This document shows, piece after piece, positions 44,706 to 53,510 of a stretch of 64,000 nt of DNA. The stretch spans positions 198,129 to 262,128 of the forward strand of contig JAUWGH010000005.1 of the NCBI GenBank assembly GCA_030606485.1, given 5' to 3'. Every line of letters begins with the position of its first letter. Within the stretch, counting starts at the first letter, position 1. The notes below the pieces were generated by a model. The model ran no database searches, was not told where the DNA came from, and saw nothing but the letters and a program-made list of their open reading frames with translations. The position numbers and the translations under genes are program-made. The DNA comes from Promethearchaeota archaeon. Its GTDB lineage: Archaea; Asgardarchaeota; Lokiarchaeia; Sigyniarchaeales; SOKP01.

Positions 44706-45185
44706 ATGGTTGGTAATTTCAAACAAAAAGTTGTTTTCATAGGTAAAGGTGGCGTAGGCAAATCTACTATTCTTTCTTTAATGCAAGGTAAGGAAATTTC
44801 GGAACGTCGTGATCCAACAATTGGCGTTGCTATTGAGCAAGTAAAATTAAATAATAGTGAAAAAATAACCATATGGGATATGGGGGGACAAGAACGCTTT
44901 CAATTCATGTGGGAAGATTTTGTTAAAGGAGCTGGATTAACAGTATTAATTACTGATTCTACAGAAGAGAATATTAACTTCACTAAAGGATTTTATGAAA
45001 GGTTTTCTAGGTTTAAAGGGAGTAAAGTTATCGCAATTGCAAATAAACAAGACTTACCCGGAGCAATTAATATCCAGAATGTTGCTAATAGATTAGGTGT
45101 TAAAACATATGGGATGTGCGCAATAGATCCTGCTAAAAGAAAAGAAGTTCAAGCAATTTTAAGGCAAGAGATTTCCGAAATTTAG
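44706..45185 (+). CDS. Arf-like small GTPase
   Basis: 159 residues from the ATG at 44706; the 24 extra residues of a longer frame (from 44634) would be an unlikely hydrophobic extension, though a membrane anchor cannot be excluded. G1 is GKGGVGKST, the Arf-like switch 2 is IWDMGGQERF and G4 is NKQDLPGA, all typical of Arf/SRPRB GTPases. The usual N-terminal myristoylation Gly2 of Arf is Val here. In Asgard archaea such GTPases are numerous; the specific role is unknown. It is convergent with the DUF99 gene. Confidence 0.85.
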   Translation: MVGNFKQKVVFIGKGGVGKSTILSLMQGKEISERRDPTIGVAIEQVKLNNSEKITIWDMGGQERFQFMWEDFVKGAGLTVLITDSTEENINFTKGFYERFSRFKGSKVIAIANKQDLPGAINIQNVANRLGVKTYGMCAIDPAKRKEVQAILRQEISEI

Positions 45186-45227
45186 TAAAACTTTTAGTAA
45201 TTATCATTTTTGTTAATTGTGAAAAAG

Positions 45228-45794
45228 TTAAATCTCGAAAGACGCTCCTATCAAATGAGCAATTCGAACGGGTTCGGGAAGTTTTGAATCTATTGAAACT
45301 TTTTCCATTAGAATCTTAACTTTCTCAGGAGGTACTCCTACTGAATGAAAATAAACTGTTGAATATCCACCATGGGTTTTTATTTTCATTTCATATAAAT
45401 TACCAGCTTTAATGATTTTATTGATTTTATCTGTGTTTTTTTTTGGAAATTTTTTAATGATAGCTTTTTTTACATCATCAAGGTTTACCATACGTTCAGT
45501 AAATGCAATTATCGGAATTTCAAGTTTTTGGTATATCTCCTCAATATCTGCAATGTTGAAACCACCAAATGTGATTGTATGGGTTAGGATATATTGAACA
45601 TTATTTTCGCATGATCTAACCAGATCAATAATCGCATCCGTAGAATCATCTCCATCAATGGATATTTCTTTTTTTACAACCTTTACTACTCTAGTTCCTT
45701 GACATACAACACCAATTAAGGGAGTAGTTTGTTTTTGTCCATCAAAACGAAATTTAGCATCATCAAAGCCAATAGTTATTGGATAATCTTTCAA
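45228..45794 (-). CDS. DUF99 (UPF0215) protein, RNase H/endonuclease V-like fold
   Basis: 188 residues matching the archaeal DUF99 family: TIGFDDAKF at the start, GVVCQGTRVVKV, and TFGGFNIADI in the middle. The fold is like endonuclease V and acidic residues are conserved, but activity is unproven. It is the last gene in a minus-strand operon with an RNase III-like protein, Rpo11 and Csl4, an RNA-processing context that suits a nucleic-acid enzyme. Confidence 0.7.
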   Translation of the reverse strand: MKDYPITIGFDDAKFRFDGQKQTTPLIGVVCQGTRVVKVVKKEISIDGDDSTDAIIDLVRSCENNVQYILTHTITFGGFNIADIEEIYQKLEIPIIAFTERMVNLDDVKKAIIKKFPKKNTDKINKIIKAGNLYEMKIKTHGGYSTVYFHSVGVPPEKVKILMEKVSIDSKLPEPVRIAHLIGASFEI

Positions 45795-45800
45795 ATTAAA

Positions 45801-46274
45801 TCACTCAATCCTAGGGATGAATTTTTTAACGTTTTTTAATAAGTGAGTAAACGATTTAATAGCTTCAATTCTTTCAATTTTGTAATTGGAGATATCATCT
45901 TCAAGTTGACTCGCAAGAATTGATATTATTTGTTTAATAGTTATTTCTCCAGACAACCAAACATATGCAATTAGACCCTCATAAGTATTCGCTAAATCAT
46001 GGGAATCTGGGCGAGTTTTTGCATATTGCCTCATATCTGCATTTTTTAAAGCATTAGAAAGAATATGTTTATCAACTTTTTTTCCCTCTCTAATTGGAGA
46101 TTCAGGAATGCTTTTAAAATGTGTTAAATATTTCGATTTTGCTACAGAATATGTTAAATTAATAATGCCATCTCCGATTTTCGCTAAACCTTTATCAGTT
46201 CCAATTAATTTTGGTTTATCTTTTAAATCAGAAATTAGAAATGTGAGTTCATTTTTATTATTATTTTCTTCCAT
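45801..46274 (-). CDS. Ribonuclease III-like family protein
   Basis: 157 residues from the ATG at 46274. The segment LAKIGDGIINLTYSVAKSKY resembles the LGD-containing helix of RNase III domains. DSHDLANTYEGLIAYVWLSG aligns with the second acidic helix (D..A..E..IAY..L..G). This fits the archaeal 'ribonuclease III family protein' group that lacks a dsRBD. The conserved acidic residues seem to be present. Six nt separate it from the DUF99 gene, suggesting one transcript. Confidence 0.55.
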   Translation of the reverse strand: MEENNNKNELTFLISDLKDKPKLIGTDKGLAKIGDGIINLTYSVAKSKYLTHFKSIPESPIREGKKVDKHILSNALKNADMRQYAKTRPDSHDLANTYEGLIAYVWLSGEITIKQIISILASQLEDDISNYKIERIEAIKSFTHLLKNVKKFIPRIE

Positions 46275-46292
46275 AATATGACACAAAAAGAA

Positions 46293-46769
46293 TCAGAAGT
46301 TTTTAATAAAAACTTTTTGAAGTTTAATTACTTCTTCTTCGAGAAGAGAAACTCCCTCAGAGATAATTTTTATAATATCAAATCCATTTTTTAATCTAAT
46401 AAATACTTTTGATGGCTCAATAGTTGTACTCTTATAAGCAGCTATTTCAACACCTTCAATATCTAGTAGGTACTTAACTAAGATATTACAAAATCCATGA
46501 GTTTGACCTTCAATACTTAGTTCATAATCTTTTTCTCTGATTTTCTTAAGTTGTAGATTTAAATATTTGTAAAATTTTTCTTCTTTTACTGGTATTTTTT
46601 GAATTTCTTCTTCCTCTTCTGATACTTCTTCTTGTGGTTTTTCTTCTTCTTTAGTTTCCGTATCCGGATATTCTTCCTCAATATCAGCAGAAAAAAGTTC
46701 TTCATCTATATCTTCTAATTCTTTATTCTTTGTCTTATTTTTTTTACTTGTAGTTGTTTTTTTTGCCAT
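46293..46769 (-). CDS. rpo11: RNA polymerase subunit Rpo11 (RpoL) with an acidic N-terminal extension
   Basis: Rpo11 (RPB11/AC19 homologue) dimerises with Rpo3 at the start of polymerase assembly. Residues about 70-158 match the family: ELSIEGQTHGFCNILVKYLL, VEIAAYKSTTIEPSKVFIRL and a C-terminal helix. Before it are about 70 residues of Lys/Glu-rich, probably disordered sequence (about residues 1-65), not normal for a subunit of 90-100 residues. The extension is real by frame, as the ATG at 46769 is the first one. It lies between a possible Pcc1 gene and an RNase III-like gene. Confidence 0.85.
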   Translation of the reverse strand: MAKKTTTSKKNKTKNKELEDIDEELFSADIEEEYPDTETKEEEKPQEEVSEEEEEIQKIPVKEEKFYKYLNLQLKKIREKDYELSIEGQTHGFCNILVKYLLDIEGVEIAAYKSTTIEPSKVFIRLKNGFDIIKIISEGVSLLEEEVIKLQKVFIKNF

Positions 46770-46848
46770 TTAAAGGAACACCTATTTGATTAAAATTCGT
46801 AATATAATTTATTTTTTTCTCTTATTTCTATTAGTTCTGAATAATAAG

Positions 46849-47058
46849 TTAAGAAATCTCCTTTTTAAGGATCTCTTTAAATAAATCTTGAATTAAAAAA
46901 GTCGCTAAACGTTGTAAATCTCTTGGACCACTTAATTCAATATTTATTTTCATTCTTACGTTATCCATTGTCAAATTAATATTTAAATTAACGATTTTTT
47001 TTTTAATTGCTTCAATAAATTGAACTGCTTGTTTTACATTATTATATGTAAAAGACAA
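46849..47058 (-). CDS. Possible KEOPS subunit Pcc1-like protein (start uncertain)
   Basis: 69 residues from a TTG at 47058. The ALRA-like end of Pcc1 is suggested by SGPRDLQRLATFLIQDLFK, preceded by a strand KINIELSG, and a first strand/helix VLSFTYNNVKQAVQFIEAIK is partly encoded upstream of the TTG (the frame reads ..PKTKRKV.. before it). The true start is therefore likely further upstream, but there is no ATG in frame. The frame is open back into the end of the Csl4 gene. In other archaea a Pcc1 gene often sits beside rpoL and csl4, which supports this. Confidence is limited by length. Confidence 0.4.
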   Translation of the reverse strand: MSFTYNNVKQAVQFIEAIKKKIVNLNINLTMDNVRMKINIELSGPRDLQRLATFLIQDLFKEILKKEIS

Positions 47059-47122
47059 TACTTTTCGTTTAGTTTTAGGAATAAGAGATCCCTCTTCACA
47101 TTTATAAAGACATGAAAAAATT

Positions 47123-47719
47123 CTAAAATATTAATCGGGTTTTTACTGAACCATAATCATTTGCTAATTTCCTTTTTTCTACATTTTCACAAATTTCACA
47201 TTTCAATAAATCCCTTTTGGTTCTATATAAAGGAGCTCCACATCTTGAGCAATCCGCTGATATTACACCTAAATTTGGTTGATCTGTAACTAAATCTACT
47301 TCATTATACTTTAGTTTTGATACTCTTGCTCTAATAATATCTGTTTTTTGAAGGGCATCTTCTATTTTTTCAATATAATTTCTAGAAATTTGAGATACAT
47401 GAACATTTCCTAAATATCCCGAATAAAATTTTACATTATTATTGATGATATATACCTCTACGCCTACAGAATACTTTCTTACAAAATTTATCATACCAAT
47501 AACAATATCACCGATTATCATATTTTGTCTCTTACGTTCGTCAAATCTTTTAACAGAGATCTTCTTTTTGTGGGAATCAATATATATTCTTCCTGAACGA
47601 GTCGCATAAATAACCCCTTTGTCTGCATAAGTAGAATTTTTATCAGGTAAATATTCTTCAACTACACCCAATCTCTGCCCAATGAAAGCGTATTCTCCGT
47701 CTTTTGTATTCTTTGTCAT
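47123..47719 (-). CDS. csl4: Exosome RNA-binding subunit Csl4
   Basis: Csl4 caps the archaeal RNA exosome and brings RNA substrates to it. The 198-residue product has an N-terminal domain (GQRLGVVEEYLPDKNSTYAD), a central S1 domain (IIGDIVIGMINFVRKYSVGV, GNVHVSQIS) and a C-terminal zinc ribbon (CSRCGAPLY ... LKCEICE). Length and domain order are exactly those of Csl4. It is the first gene of an operon that continues to Rpo11. A METTL5-like methylase is encoded divergently. Confidence 0.9.
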   Translation of the reverse strand: MTKNTKDGEYAFIGQRLGVVEEYLPDKNSTYADKGVIYATRSGRIYIDSHKKKISVKRFDERKRQNMIIGDIVIGMINFVRKYSVGVEVYIINNNVKFYSGYLGNVHVSQISRNYIEKIEDALQKTDIIRARVSKLKYNEVDLVTDQPNLGVISADCSRCGAPLYRTKRDLLKCEICENVEKRKLANDYGSVKTRLIF

Positions 47720-47853
47720 TCAAATCAATTTTTTTTTAATTATTTCTTTAATTTTCTTAGTAACACTCGCTTAAATATACAAATAAAAATGATCTATAAT
47801 AAATAATGGTTTCTAATATTTTTTATTAAGGAAAAAAATATTATTGGGATTAG

Positions 47854-48495
47854 ATGAGAAAAAAAGAATTAGTTACCATTATCCAAAAAACAAAAACTTT
47901 TACTAATCCTAATTTATCTTTAGAGCAATATTGTATCAGTGCAATTTCTGCAGTGGATATAATGTACTACGCTGGATTCGAACACAGTGATATTGAAAAC
48001 AAAATAGTTCTTGATTTAGGAGCCGGTACTGGAAGGTTATCGATTGCCGCTACCTTTATTAGACCGGTATTAGTATTAAATATTGATATAGATCTTTCTG
48101 CGTTAATTATATTAAAGTATAATTGCGATAAATTAGATCTATATCATATTAATCATCCTATTGCATCAGATATTAACCATTTACCCTTGAGGGATGCCTT
48201 TTTACGAGGAAACATTAATATCACAACTATAATGAATCCACCATTTGGAGTTCAAACAAGAAAGGCAGACAGATTATTTTTAGATACTGCATTAAACATT
48301 TCAGATATTATTTATTCGGTTCATTTATCAAATAAAAATACTCGAGAATTTCTAATGTCTTATATAGAAAAAAGAAATTGGACGGTTGATGATATATTTT
48401 CTTTCAATATGTTTTTAGAGAAAACTTTTCAATTTCATACTCAAAAAAGGAAAGAGATTTTAGTTGATTTATACCGAATTATAAAAAAAGATTGA
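47854..48495 (+). CDS. METTL5-like RNA N6-adenine methyltransferase
   Basis: 213 residues. A Rossmann SAM-binding motif I VLDLGAGTGRLSIAA (about 51-65) and the catalytic NPPFGVQTRKADRLFLDTA (about 129-147) match the METTL5/archaeal methylase group, in which NPPF is followed by 'GT' or 'GV' and a lysine-containing stretch. Human METTL5 methylates 18S rRNA A1832; archaeal members often lie next to csl4 as here. The rRNA target in this organism is inferred. Confidence 0.8.
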   Translation: MRKKELVTIIQKTKTFTNPNLSLEQYCISAISAVDIMYYAGFEHSDIENKIVLDLGAGTGRLSIAATFIRPVLVLNIDIDLSALIILKYNCDKLDLYHINHPIASDINHLPLRDAFLRGNINITTIMNPPFGVQTRKADRLFLDTALNISDIIYSVHLSNKNTREFLMSYIEKRNWTVDDIFSFNMFLEKTFQFHTQKRKEILVDLYRIIKKD

Positions 48496-48498
48496 GAT

Positions 48499-49803
48499 TT
48501 ATTGATATTTTTTCCAGTCATTAAATGATGAGGGATAGCTTACTATATTAGGATTACCTCCCTCAATCCTCAATAATTGATTATATTTCGCATTTCTATC
48601 TGTTCTACATGGAGCTCCTGTTTTTATCAAACCTGTACATAAACCTACAGCCAAATCAGCAATGAACGTATCCTCAGTCTCACCCGAGCGATGGGAGACT
48701 ACAACATTAAAATCGTTATTAAAAGCCATTTTTGCGGCGTGTATAGCCTCTGTTAATGTTCCTATCTGATTAACCTTTAATAAAAGCGCATTTCCCGCTT
48801 CCATACTGATTGCTTTCTCTAATATTTTAACATTTGTAACTGTTATATCATCATCGACAATTATTACATTTTTATTTACATTTTTCGTTAATTTCCTAAA
48901 TGAATCAAAAGCTTTCTCATCAAATGGATCCTCAATTAATTTTATTGGATAATCTTCTACAAGATTAATATAATATTGAATCATTTCATTTGGATCTAAA
49001 ACTTTTCCATCAATATGATATACACCATCTTTATAGAATTCACTTGCTGCTGCATCAAGCCCTAATACAAAATCAATTCCAGGGGTGAATCCACTACTAT
49101 TTATCGCATCTACGATAATATCTAAAGCTTCGGTTGTTTTTTGCATTGATGGAGCAAACCCGCCCTCATCCCCCACATTAATTGAATTTTTTCCATATTC
49201 CTTCATTAAAAGGTCTTTCATAGTATGGTAAGTTTCAACTAAAAACTGTATGCTTTCATCAAAAGTTTTCGCACCGATTGGTAAAATCATAAACTCTTGG
49301 ATTGCTAATGCATTTCCTGCGTGTTTTCCACCATTAAGAATGTTAGAACAAGGAATGGGCATTAAGTAAGAATTAGTTGATTTATTATAACTCACTTGAT
49401 ACAAATGTGCGAATAATGGAATTTTTTGTAAAGTTGCTGCTAATTTAGCAGTTGCTAAAGATACAGATAAGATTGCATTCGCTCCTAACTTGCTTTTATT
49501 TTCTGTTCCATCCAGTCTTATCATTTCTTCGTCAATTTTTTTCTGCTCTCTAACATCAAATCCAATCATTTTTTTCCCTAAAATGTCATTAACATTTGCA
49601 ACCGCGGTTTTTACTCCCTTTCCTAAGAAAGTATTACCTCCATCTCTTAATTCTAGCGCCTCTGAAGAGCCTGTTGATGCTCCTGATGGAACTGCAGCAC
49701 GAGAATAAACATCACCACTATAGATTTCTGTTTCTACTGTTGGGTTCCCCCTACTGTCCAAAATCCAGCGTGATTTAATTTTTGTAATAGTAAATTCTGG
49801 CAT
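48499..49803 (-). CDS. eno: Enolase
   Basis: Converts 2-phosphoglycerate to phosphoenolpyruvate. 434 residues from the ATG at 49803 (an in-frame TTG lies five codons upstream). Family features: ILDSRGNPTVETE, AVPSGASTGSSEALELRDG, VGDEGGFAP, LIEDPFDE, LLKVNQIGTLTEAI and SHRSGETEDTFIADL. All metal ligands and catalytic Lys appear present. It converges with the METTL5-like gene (stops 4 nt apart) and is divergent from the RFC small subunit. Confidence 0.97.
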   Translation of the reverse strand: MPEFTITKIKSRWILDSRGNPTVETEIYSGDVYSRAAVPSGASTGSSEALELRDGGNTFLGKGVKTAVANVNDILGKKMIGFDVREQKKIDEEMIRLDGTENKSKLGANAILSVSLATAKLAATLQKIPLFAHLYQVSYNKSTNSYLMPIPCSNILNGGKHAGNALAIQEFMILPIGAKTFDESIQFLVETYHTMKDLLMKEYGKNSINVGDEGGFAPSMQKTTEALDIIVDAINSSGFTPGIDFVLGLDAAASEFYKDGVYHIDGKVLDPNEMIQYYINLVEDYPIKLIEDPFDEKAFDSFRKLTKNVNKNVIIVDDDITVTNVKILEKAISMEAGNALLLKVNQIGTLTEAIHAAKMAFNNDFNVVVSHRSGETEDTFIADLAVGLCTGLIKTGAPCRTDRNAKYNQLLRIEGGNPNIVSYPSSFNDWKKYQ

Positions 49804-49942
49804 CTTTTTCTCTTTCAAATTTTTTTTTTATTGTTATTAAAAAATTTTATATGAATTTTAAAGATTTATTAAATATAATCTACGAAACTAATATTTTTAA
49901 TAATTATTATTAAATTTTTCTAAGTTATTTATCTGATACATT

Positions 49943-50911
49943 ATGACTGAAAAATTACGAAAACCTTGGGTGGAACAATATAGACCTATGAAATTAGCCG
50001 ATGTTGTAAATCAGACAGAAATTATATCTCGTCTTAAACAATTCATTAAAGATAAAGCAATGCCGCATTTAATATTTGCTGGACCTGCCGGAACGGGTAA
50101 AACTACAAGTGCTTTAGTGATGGTTAGAGAAATATATGGCAGAAAAATGACTCCTAATATTACATTTTTAGAGCTGAACGCAAGTGATGAAAGAGGTATC
50201 AATGTAATTAGAACAATAATTAAGGATTTTGCGAAAGCTAAGCCTCCACTAGATATCCCTTTTAAAATTCTAATTTTAGATGAAGCGGATAATATGACTG
50301 CACCAGCTCAACAGGCATTGAGAAGAACTATGGAAAAATATACAAGAAATTGTCGAATGATTCTGATTTGTAATTACTCAAATAAAATAATTCTCCCTAT
50401 CCAATCAAGAGCAGTTGTATTTAGATTCTCAAAATTGTCTGATAATGATATCAAGGAAAGATTAAAATTTATTGTAGCTAAGGAAAATATTAAAATTGAC
50501 GAAAGCGGTTTAAATGCGCTTATAAATGTAAGTAGGGGCGATTTAAGAAGGGCAATTAATTACCTGCAATCAAGCAGCACTTTATCCGATGACATTAATG
50601 AAGATATCATATTAAGAATAGCTGGAGAAGTACCCTCTGAAGAAATTAAAAAAATATTAAATTATTCAATAAAAGGGGAATTGCAACTGGCTAAATTAAC
50701 TTTAGACAAATTAATTAGAGAGTACGGATTGTCTGGAAATAATTTAATTAGACAAATGCACCGGGAGATCTATAATTTAAAAATATCAGAAGAACAGAAG
50801 ATAGAAATTATAAAGATTTTAGCGGAAATTGAATATAGACTAAGCCAGGGAGGAACTGAAATTATTCAATTAAATGCTCTTTTAGCAAAAATAGTTCTAT
50901 TAAATTTATAA
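49943..50911 (+). CDS. rfcS: Replication factor C small subunit
   Basis: The clamp-loader small subunit loads PCNA on DNA. 322 residues with the RFC boxes: PWVEQYRPMKLADVV, Walker A AGPAGTGKTTSA (about 46-57), NASDERGINVIRTI, DEAD box LILDEADNMTAPAQQALRRTME, the SRC-like QSRAVVFRFSKL and sensor 2 SRGDLRRAINYLQS. It is monocistronic; an RFC large subunit is not in this window. Confidence 0.95.
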   Translation: MTEKLRKPWVEQYRPMKLADVVNQTEIISRLKQFIKDKAMPHLIFAGPAGTGKTTSALVMVREIYGRKMTPNITFLELNASDERGINVIRTIIKDFAKAKPPLDIPFKILILDEADNMTAPAQQALRRTMEKYTRNCRMILICNYSNKIILPIQSRAVVFRFSKLSDNDIKERLKFIVAKENIKIDESGLNALINVSRGDLRRAINYLQSSSTLSDDINEDIILRIAGEVPSEEIKKILNYSIKGELQLAKLTLDKLIREYGLSGNNLIRQMHREIYNLKISEEQKIEIIKILAEIEYRLSQGGTEIIQLNALLAKIVLLNL

Positions 50912-51145
50912 TTTTCAAAATAATAAATTAAATTCAAATTTTTGCAAATTTTTTCACATAATTTCCTATTATTTTTAAGATTTCAGTAAAATAGCAGATA
51001 TTTTTAACCCGATTTAATAAAACAAAAATTTGTTAAATATATATTTTTTCAAATCATCAGAATTAATAGTAAACATTTTATAAAACGATAAATAATCAAA
51101 AATTATCAATCTTAAAAAAAATAAAAAACAACGAGATGCAAAAAA

Positions 51146-51379
51146 ATGGTTGATATAAAAGAGACATTGGATGTGAGAGGAGAAGTTTGCCCTTATCCAG
51201 ATGTAAAGAGCAAGAGAAAAGTAAAGAAAATGAATTCGGGAGAAGTTCTTCAAATTTTAGTTGACTATCCTCTTTCTGCGGAGAGAATTCCTGAAACTAT
51301 GAAATCTTTAGGACATGAACTAATCTCTGTAGAAAAAAAAGGAGATGCTGAATGGGAGATTCTCGTTAAAATAAAATAA
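51146..51379 (+). CDS. TusA/SirA-family sulfur (or selenium) carrier protein
   Basis: 77 residues: LDVRGEVCPYPDVKSKRKVKK contains the TusA motif CPxP, in which the cysteine carries a persulfide. It starts a five-gene run (51146-53510) with a YeeE/YedE-type channel and three DsrE-fold proteins. TusA-like proteins hand sulfur to DsrE-type relays; TusA/YedE pairs are also linked to selenium uptake. Because a selenoprotein gene (56506) follows, the selenium role is plausible, but sequence alone cannot separate the two. Confidence 0.8.
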   Translation: MVDIKETLDVRGEVCPYPDVKSKRKVKKMNSGEVLQILVDYPLSAERIPETMKSLGHELISVEKKGDAEWEILVKIK

Positions 51380-51393
51380 GGAGACGAAGAAAA

Positions 51394-52455
51394 ATGGAAC
51401 TAGAACTATTTTTACTAATGTTAATCCCTGGACTTATAGTGGGATTTATATTTGGTTTTATTTTGCAACGTGGACGATTCTGCATGAATTCTGCATTTAG
51501 AGATATTATTCTGCTAAAAGAATACAAGCTAGTAAAAGGTGTGGCGCTTGCAATTGGAGTTCAAATGATTGGGTTTTCAATACTGATACTTGCAGGTGCG
51601 GTTACTCAGAATCCTAAACCTTTTACAGTGTTTGGAAATATTATTGGAGGTTTTGTTTTTGGAATAGGAATGGTTCTTGCTGCAGGTTGTGCTAGTGGAA
51701 CTACATACCGAGTCGGAGAAGGAATGGTGGGGTCATTTGTAGCATTAATTGGGCTAGGACTTGGAGCTTATATGACAAAATCAGGGATTTTATCAAGTAC
51801 CAGTACAGCTTTGAAAACAACAATAACCGATGGTGATGGAAATAACCTTACCGTTGCTGGTGTTGCTACACCAATCGTAATGCTCATCATAGGTATTGTT
51901 ATCCTTGGCGTTTTTGTATATTTTCATTTATTACCGGCTTTAAAAAGTAGAAAGGAGGCTAAAGAATCAATCTTAGATTTTAGTGATATGAAAACAAAAA
52001 TCTTTAAAAAGTCATATCCTTGGTGGGTTGCTGGCACTGCAATTGGTATACTTAATTGTGTAGCATGGTTATCTTCTGCAGCAGCAGGTAGAAATTATCC
52101 GTTGGGTATTACTTCGGGCTGGCTTGGTTGGCTTAATTTTTCGGTGACGGCAGATGAAGCCGCTCTTAACTGGCTTTTATTTATGGTTGCAGGTGTTATC
52201 TTAGGTGCTTTTATAGCTGCTCTTATTTCAAAAGAATTTAAATTAAGGATTCCAAAACAGGGAAAAACATTGTTAATCCAATTTGCTGGAGGACTTATTA
52301 TGGGTTTCGGAGCGGTTACAGCAGCTGGTTGTAATATTGGAAATCTTCTAAGTGGTGTTCCAATGCTTTCAGTTGGGAGTATAGTTACCTCTGCATTTAT
52401 AATATTAGGTTGCTGGTTGATGGCTTATTTGCTTTTCATGAGAGAGAAAGAATAA
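51394..52455 (+). CDS. YeeE/YedE-family transporter
   Basis: 353 residues with about nine or ten membrane helices. Family motifs: GRFCMNSAFRD near the N-terminus, AAGCASGTTYRVGEG and AAGCNIGNLLSGVPMLSVGS, which each place one cysteine in the channel, matching thiosulfate transporter TsuA and the YedE group proposed for selenium compounds. It follows the TusA gene by 14 nt with a ribosome-binding site (AAGGAGACG), so the two are co-transcribed. Substrate is either thiosulfate-like sulfur or a selenium compound. Confidence 0.8.
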   Translation: MELELFLLMLIPGLIVGFIFGFILQRGRFCMNSAFRDIILLKEYKLVKGVALAIGVQMIGFSILILAGAVTQNPKPFTVFGNIIGGFVFGIGMVLAAGCASGTTYRVGEGMVGSFVALIGLGLGAYMTKSGILSSTSTALKTTITDGDGNNLTVAGVATPIVMLIIGIVILGVFVYFHLLPALKSRKEAKESILDFSDMKTKIFKKSYPWWVAGTAIGILNCVAWLSSAAAGRNYPLGITSGWLGWLNFSVTADEAALNWLLFMVAGVILGAFIAALISKEFKLRIPKQGKTLLIQFAGGLIMGFGAVTAAGCNIGNLLSGVPMLSVGSIVTSAFIILGCWLMAYLLFMREKE

Positions 52456-52480
52456 TAATATAAGGAGTGTAGAATAAAAA

Positions 52481-52843
52481 ATGGCAAAACTGGGTATTCT
52501 CTTTTTTACAGGCCCTTATCAATCTCAAGCGTGCGAAACAGTTTGCAAATTAGCTAACGCTGCGTTAGATAAAGGACATGAAGTGCGTATTTTTTGCTAC
52601 ATGGATGCCGTCAATGCGGTATTGCAAAACCAAAAAAAAATCGATGGAATCTATAACATCGAAGAAGGATTTAAAGAAATACTTAGTAAAGGAGCCGTTG
52701 TGAGATTATGTAATTTATGTCTTTTAGTAAGAGGTACTACAAAAAATTGCTTAACGCGTGATTGCGGTGATATCAAACGAGCTGGAACTCCAGACTTAGC
52801 AAAAATAATAGAATTAACTGATAGGTTAATAGCAATTTGTTAA
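52481..52843 (+). CDS. DsrE/TusD-like sulfurtransferase subunit
   Basis: 120 residues of the DsrE fold: GILFFTGPYQSQACETVCKL at the start, then FCYMDAVNAVL and a C-terminal RLCNLCLLVRGTTKN. The cysteine in the last segment corresponds to the persulfide-bearing site of TusD/DsrE; several more cysteines occur. A ribosome-binding site AAGGAGTG precedes it. With the next two genes it should form a TusBCD/DsrEFH-like complex that receives sulfur from TusA. Confidence 0.75.
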   Translation: MAKLGILFFTGPYQSQACETVCKLANAALDKGHEVRIFCYMDAVNAVLQNQKKIDGIYNIEEGFKEILSKGAVVRLCNLCLLVRGTTKNCLTRDCGDIKRAGTPDLAKIIELTDRLIAIC

Positions 52844-52854
52844 GGTGATAAAAA

Positions 52855-53199
52855 GTGTCGGAAGAAAAAAATTTAATAATACTATTAAGAGAGGCTCCTC
52901 ACGGTTCTCTCCATCCTGTTGAGGGGTTACGAATGTCAGTTGCAGTTAGTAGTGATTACGACCCTATTACCATTGCTATTGATGATGCTGTATATACTTT
53001 TCTTAAGGGTTCAGATAAAACAATATATCAAATGCATATAGATTTCTTAAAAGAAATTGACCTAGATGTTTTTGTTGATAAAAGATCATTAGAGGAACTC
53101 GGTCTTACTAAGGAAGATTTAATTGAGCAGGTGGAAATTAAAGAACATGAGGAAATATTAAAATTAATATCTGAATGTGATTTACTTATTCCTTTTTAG
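52855..53199 (+). CDS. DsrF/TusC-like protein
   Basis: 114 residues starting with GTG, preceded by AAGGTGATAA. IILLREAPHGSLHPVEGLRM, then ITIAIDDAVYTFLKGSDK, then VFVDKRSLEELGLTKEDL match the TusC/DsrF subunit. In the DsrE-fold trimer TusC is usually not the sulfur-bearing one, in line with the single cysteine here near the end. It forms a run with its neighbours (11 nt and 5 nt gaps). Confidence 0.75.
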   Translation: MSEEKNLIILLREAPHGSLHPVEGLRMSVAVSSDYDPITIAIDDAVYTFLKGSDKTIYQMHIDFLKEIDLDVFVDKRSLEELGLTKEDLIEQVEIKEHEEILKLISECDLLIPF

Positions 53200-53204
53200 G
53201 AGGT

Positions 53205-53510
53205 TTGATGATAATGGGAAAAAAAGCATTATATTTTATTACAACAGAAAAAAGATCTGGGATAGAAATGGCCCTAGAAAATACAGAAGACGAAGTTACA
53301 ATCTGTTTGCTCCAAAATGCAGTATTTTTTGCAAATAAAGCTGATAAACAAATAACTAAAGCGCTTGACCAAAATAAAACTGTGATTGCATTAAAAGAAG
53401 ATGTGGAAATAAGAGGATTAAAGAATTTAATCCCTGATAATGTCAAATTACTTGATTATGGAGAAGTAATTGATAAAATCTTTGAATATGATTCTATTAT
53501 AAATATGTAA
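53205..53510 (+). CDS. DsrH/TusB-like protein
   Basis: 101 residues. TICLLQNAVFFANKAD matches the 'LLQDGV.AA' motif of DsrH/TusB. The start ATG at 53205 (or 53211) is preceded by a strong AGGAGGT ribosome-binding site, which overlaps the stop region of the DsrF gene. Last gene of the sulfur/selenium relay run. Confidence 0.75.
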   Translation: MMIMGKKALYFITTEKRSGIEMALENTEDEVTICLLQNAVFFANKADKQITKALDQNKTVIALKEDVEIRGLKNLIPDNVKLLDYGEVIDKIFEYDSIINM

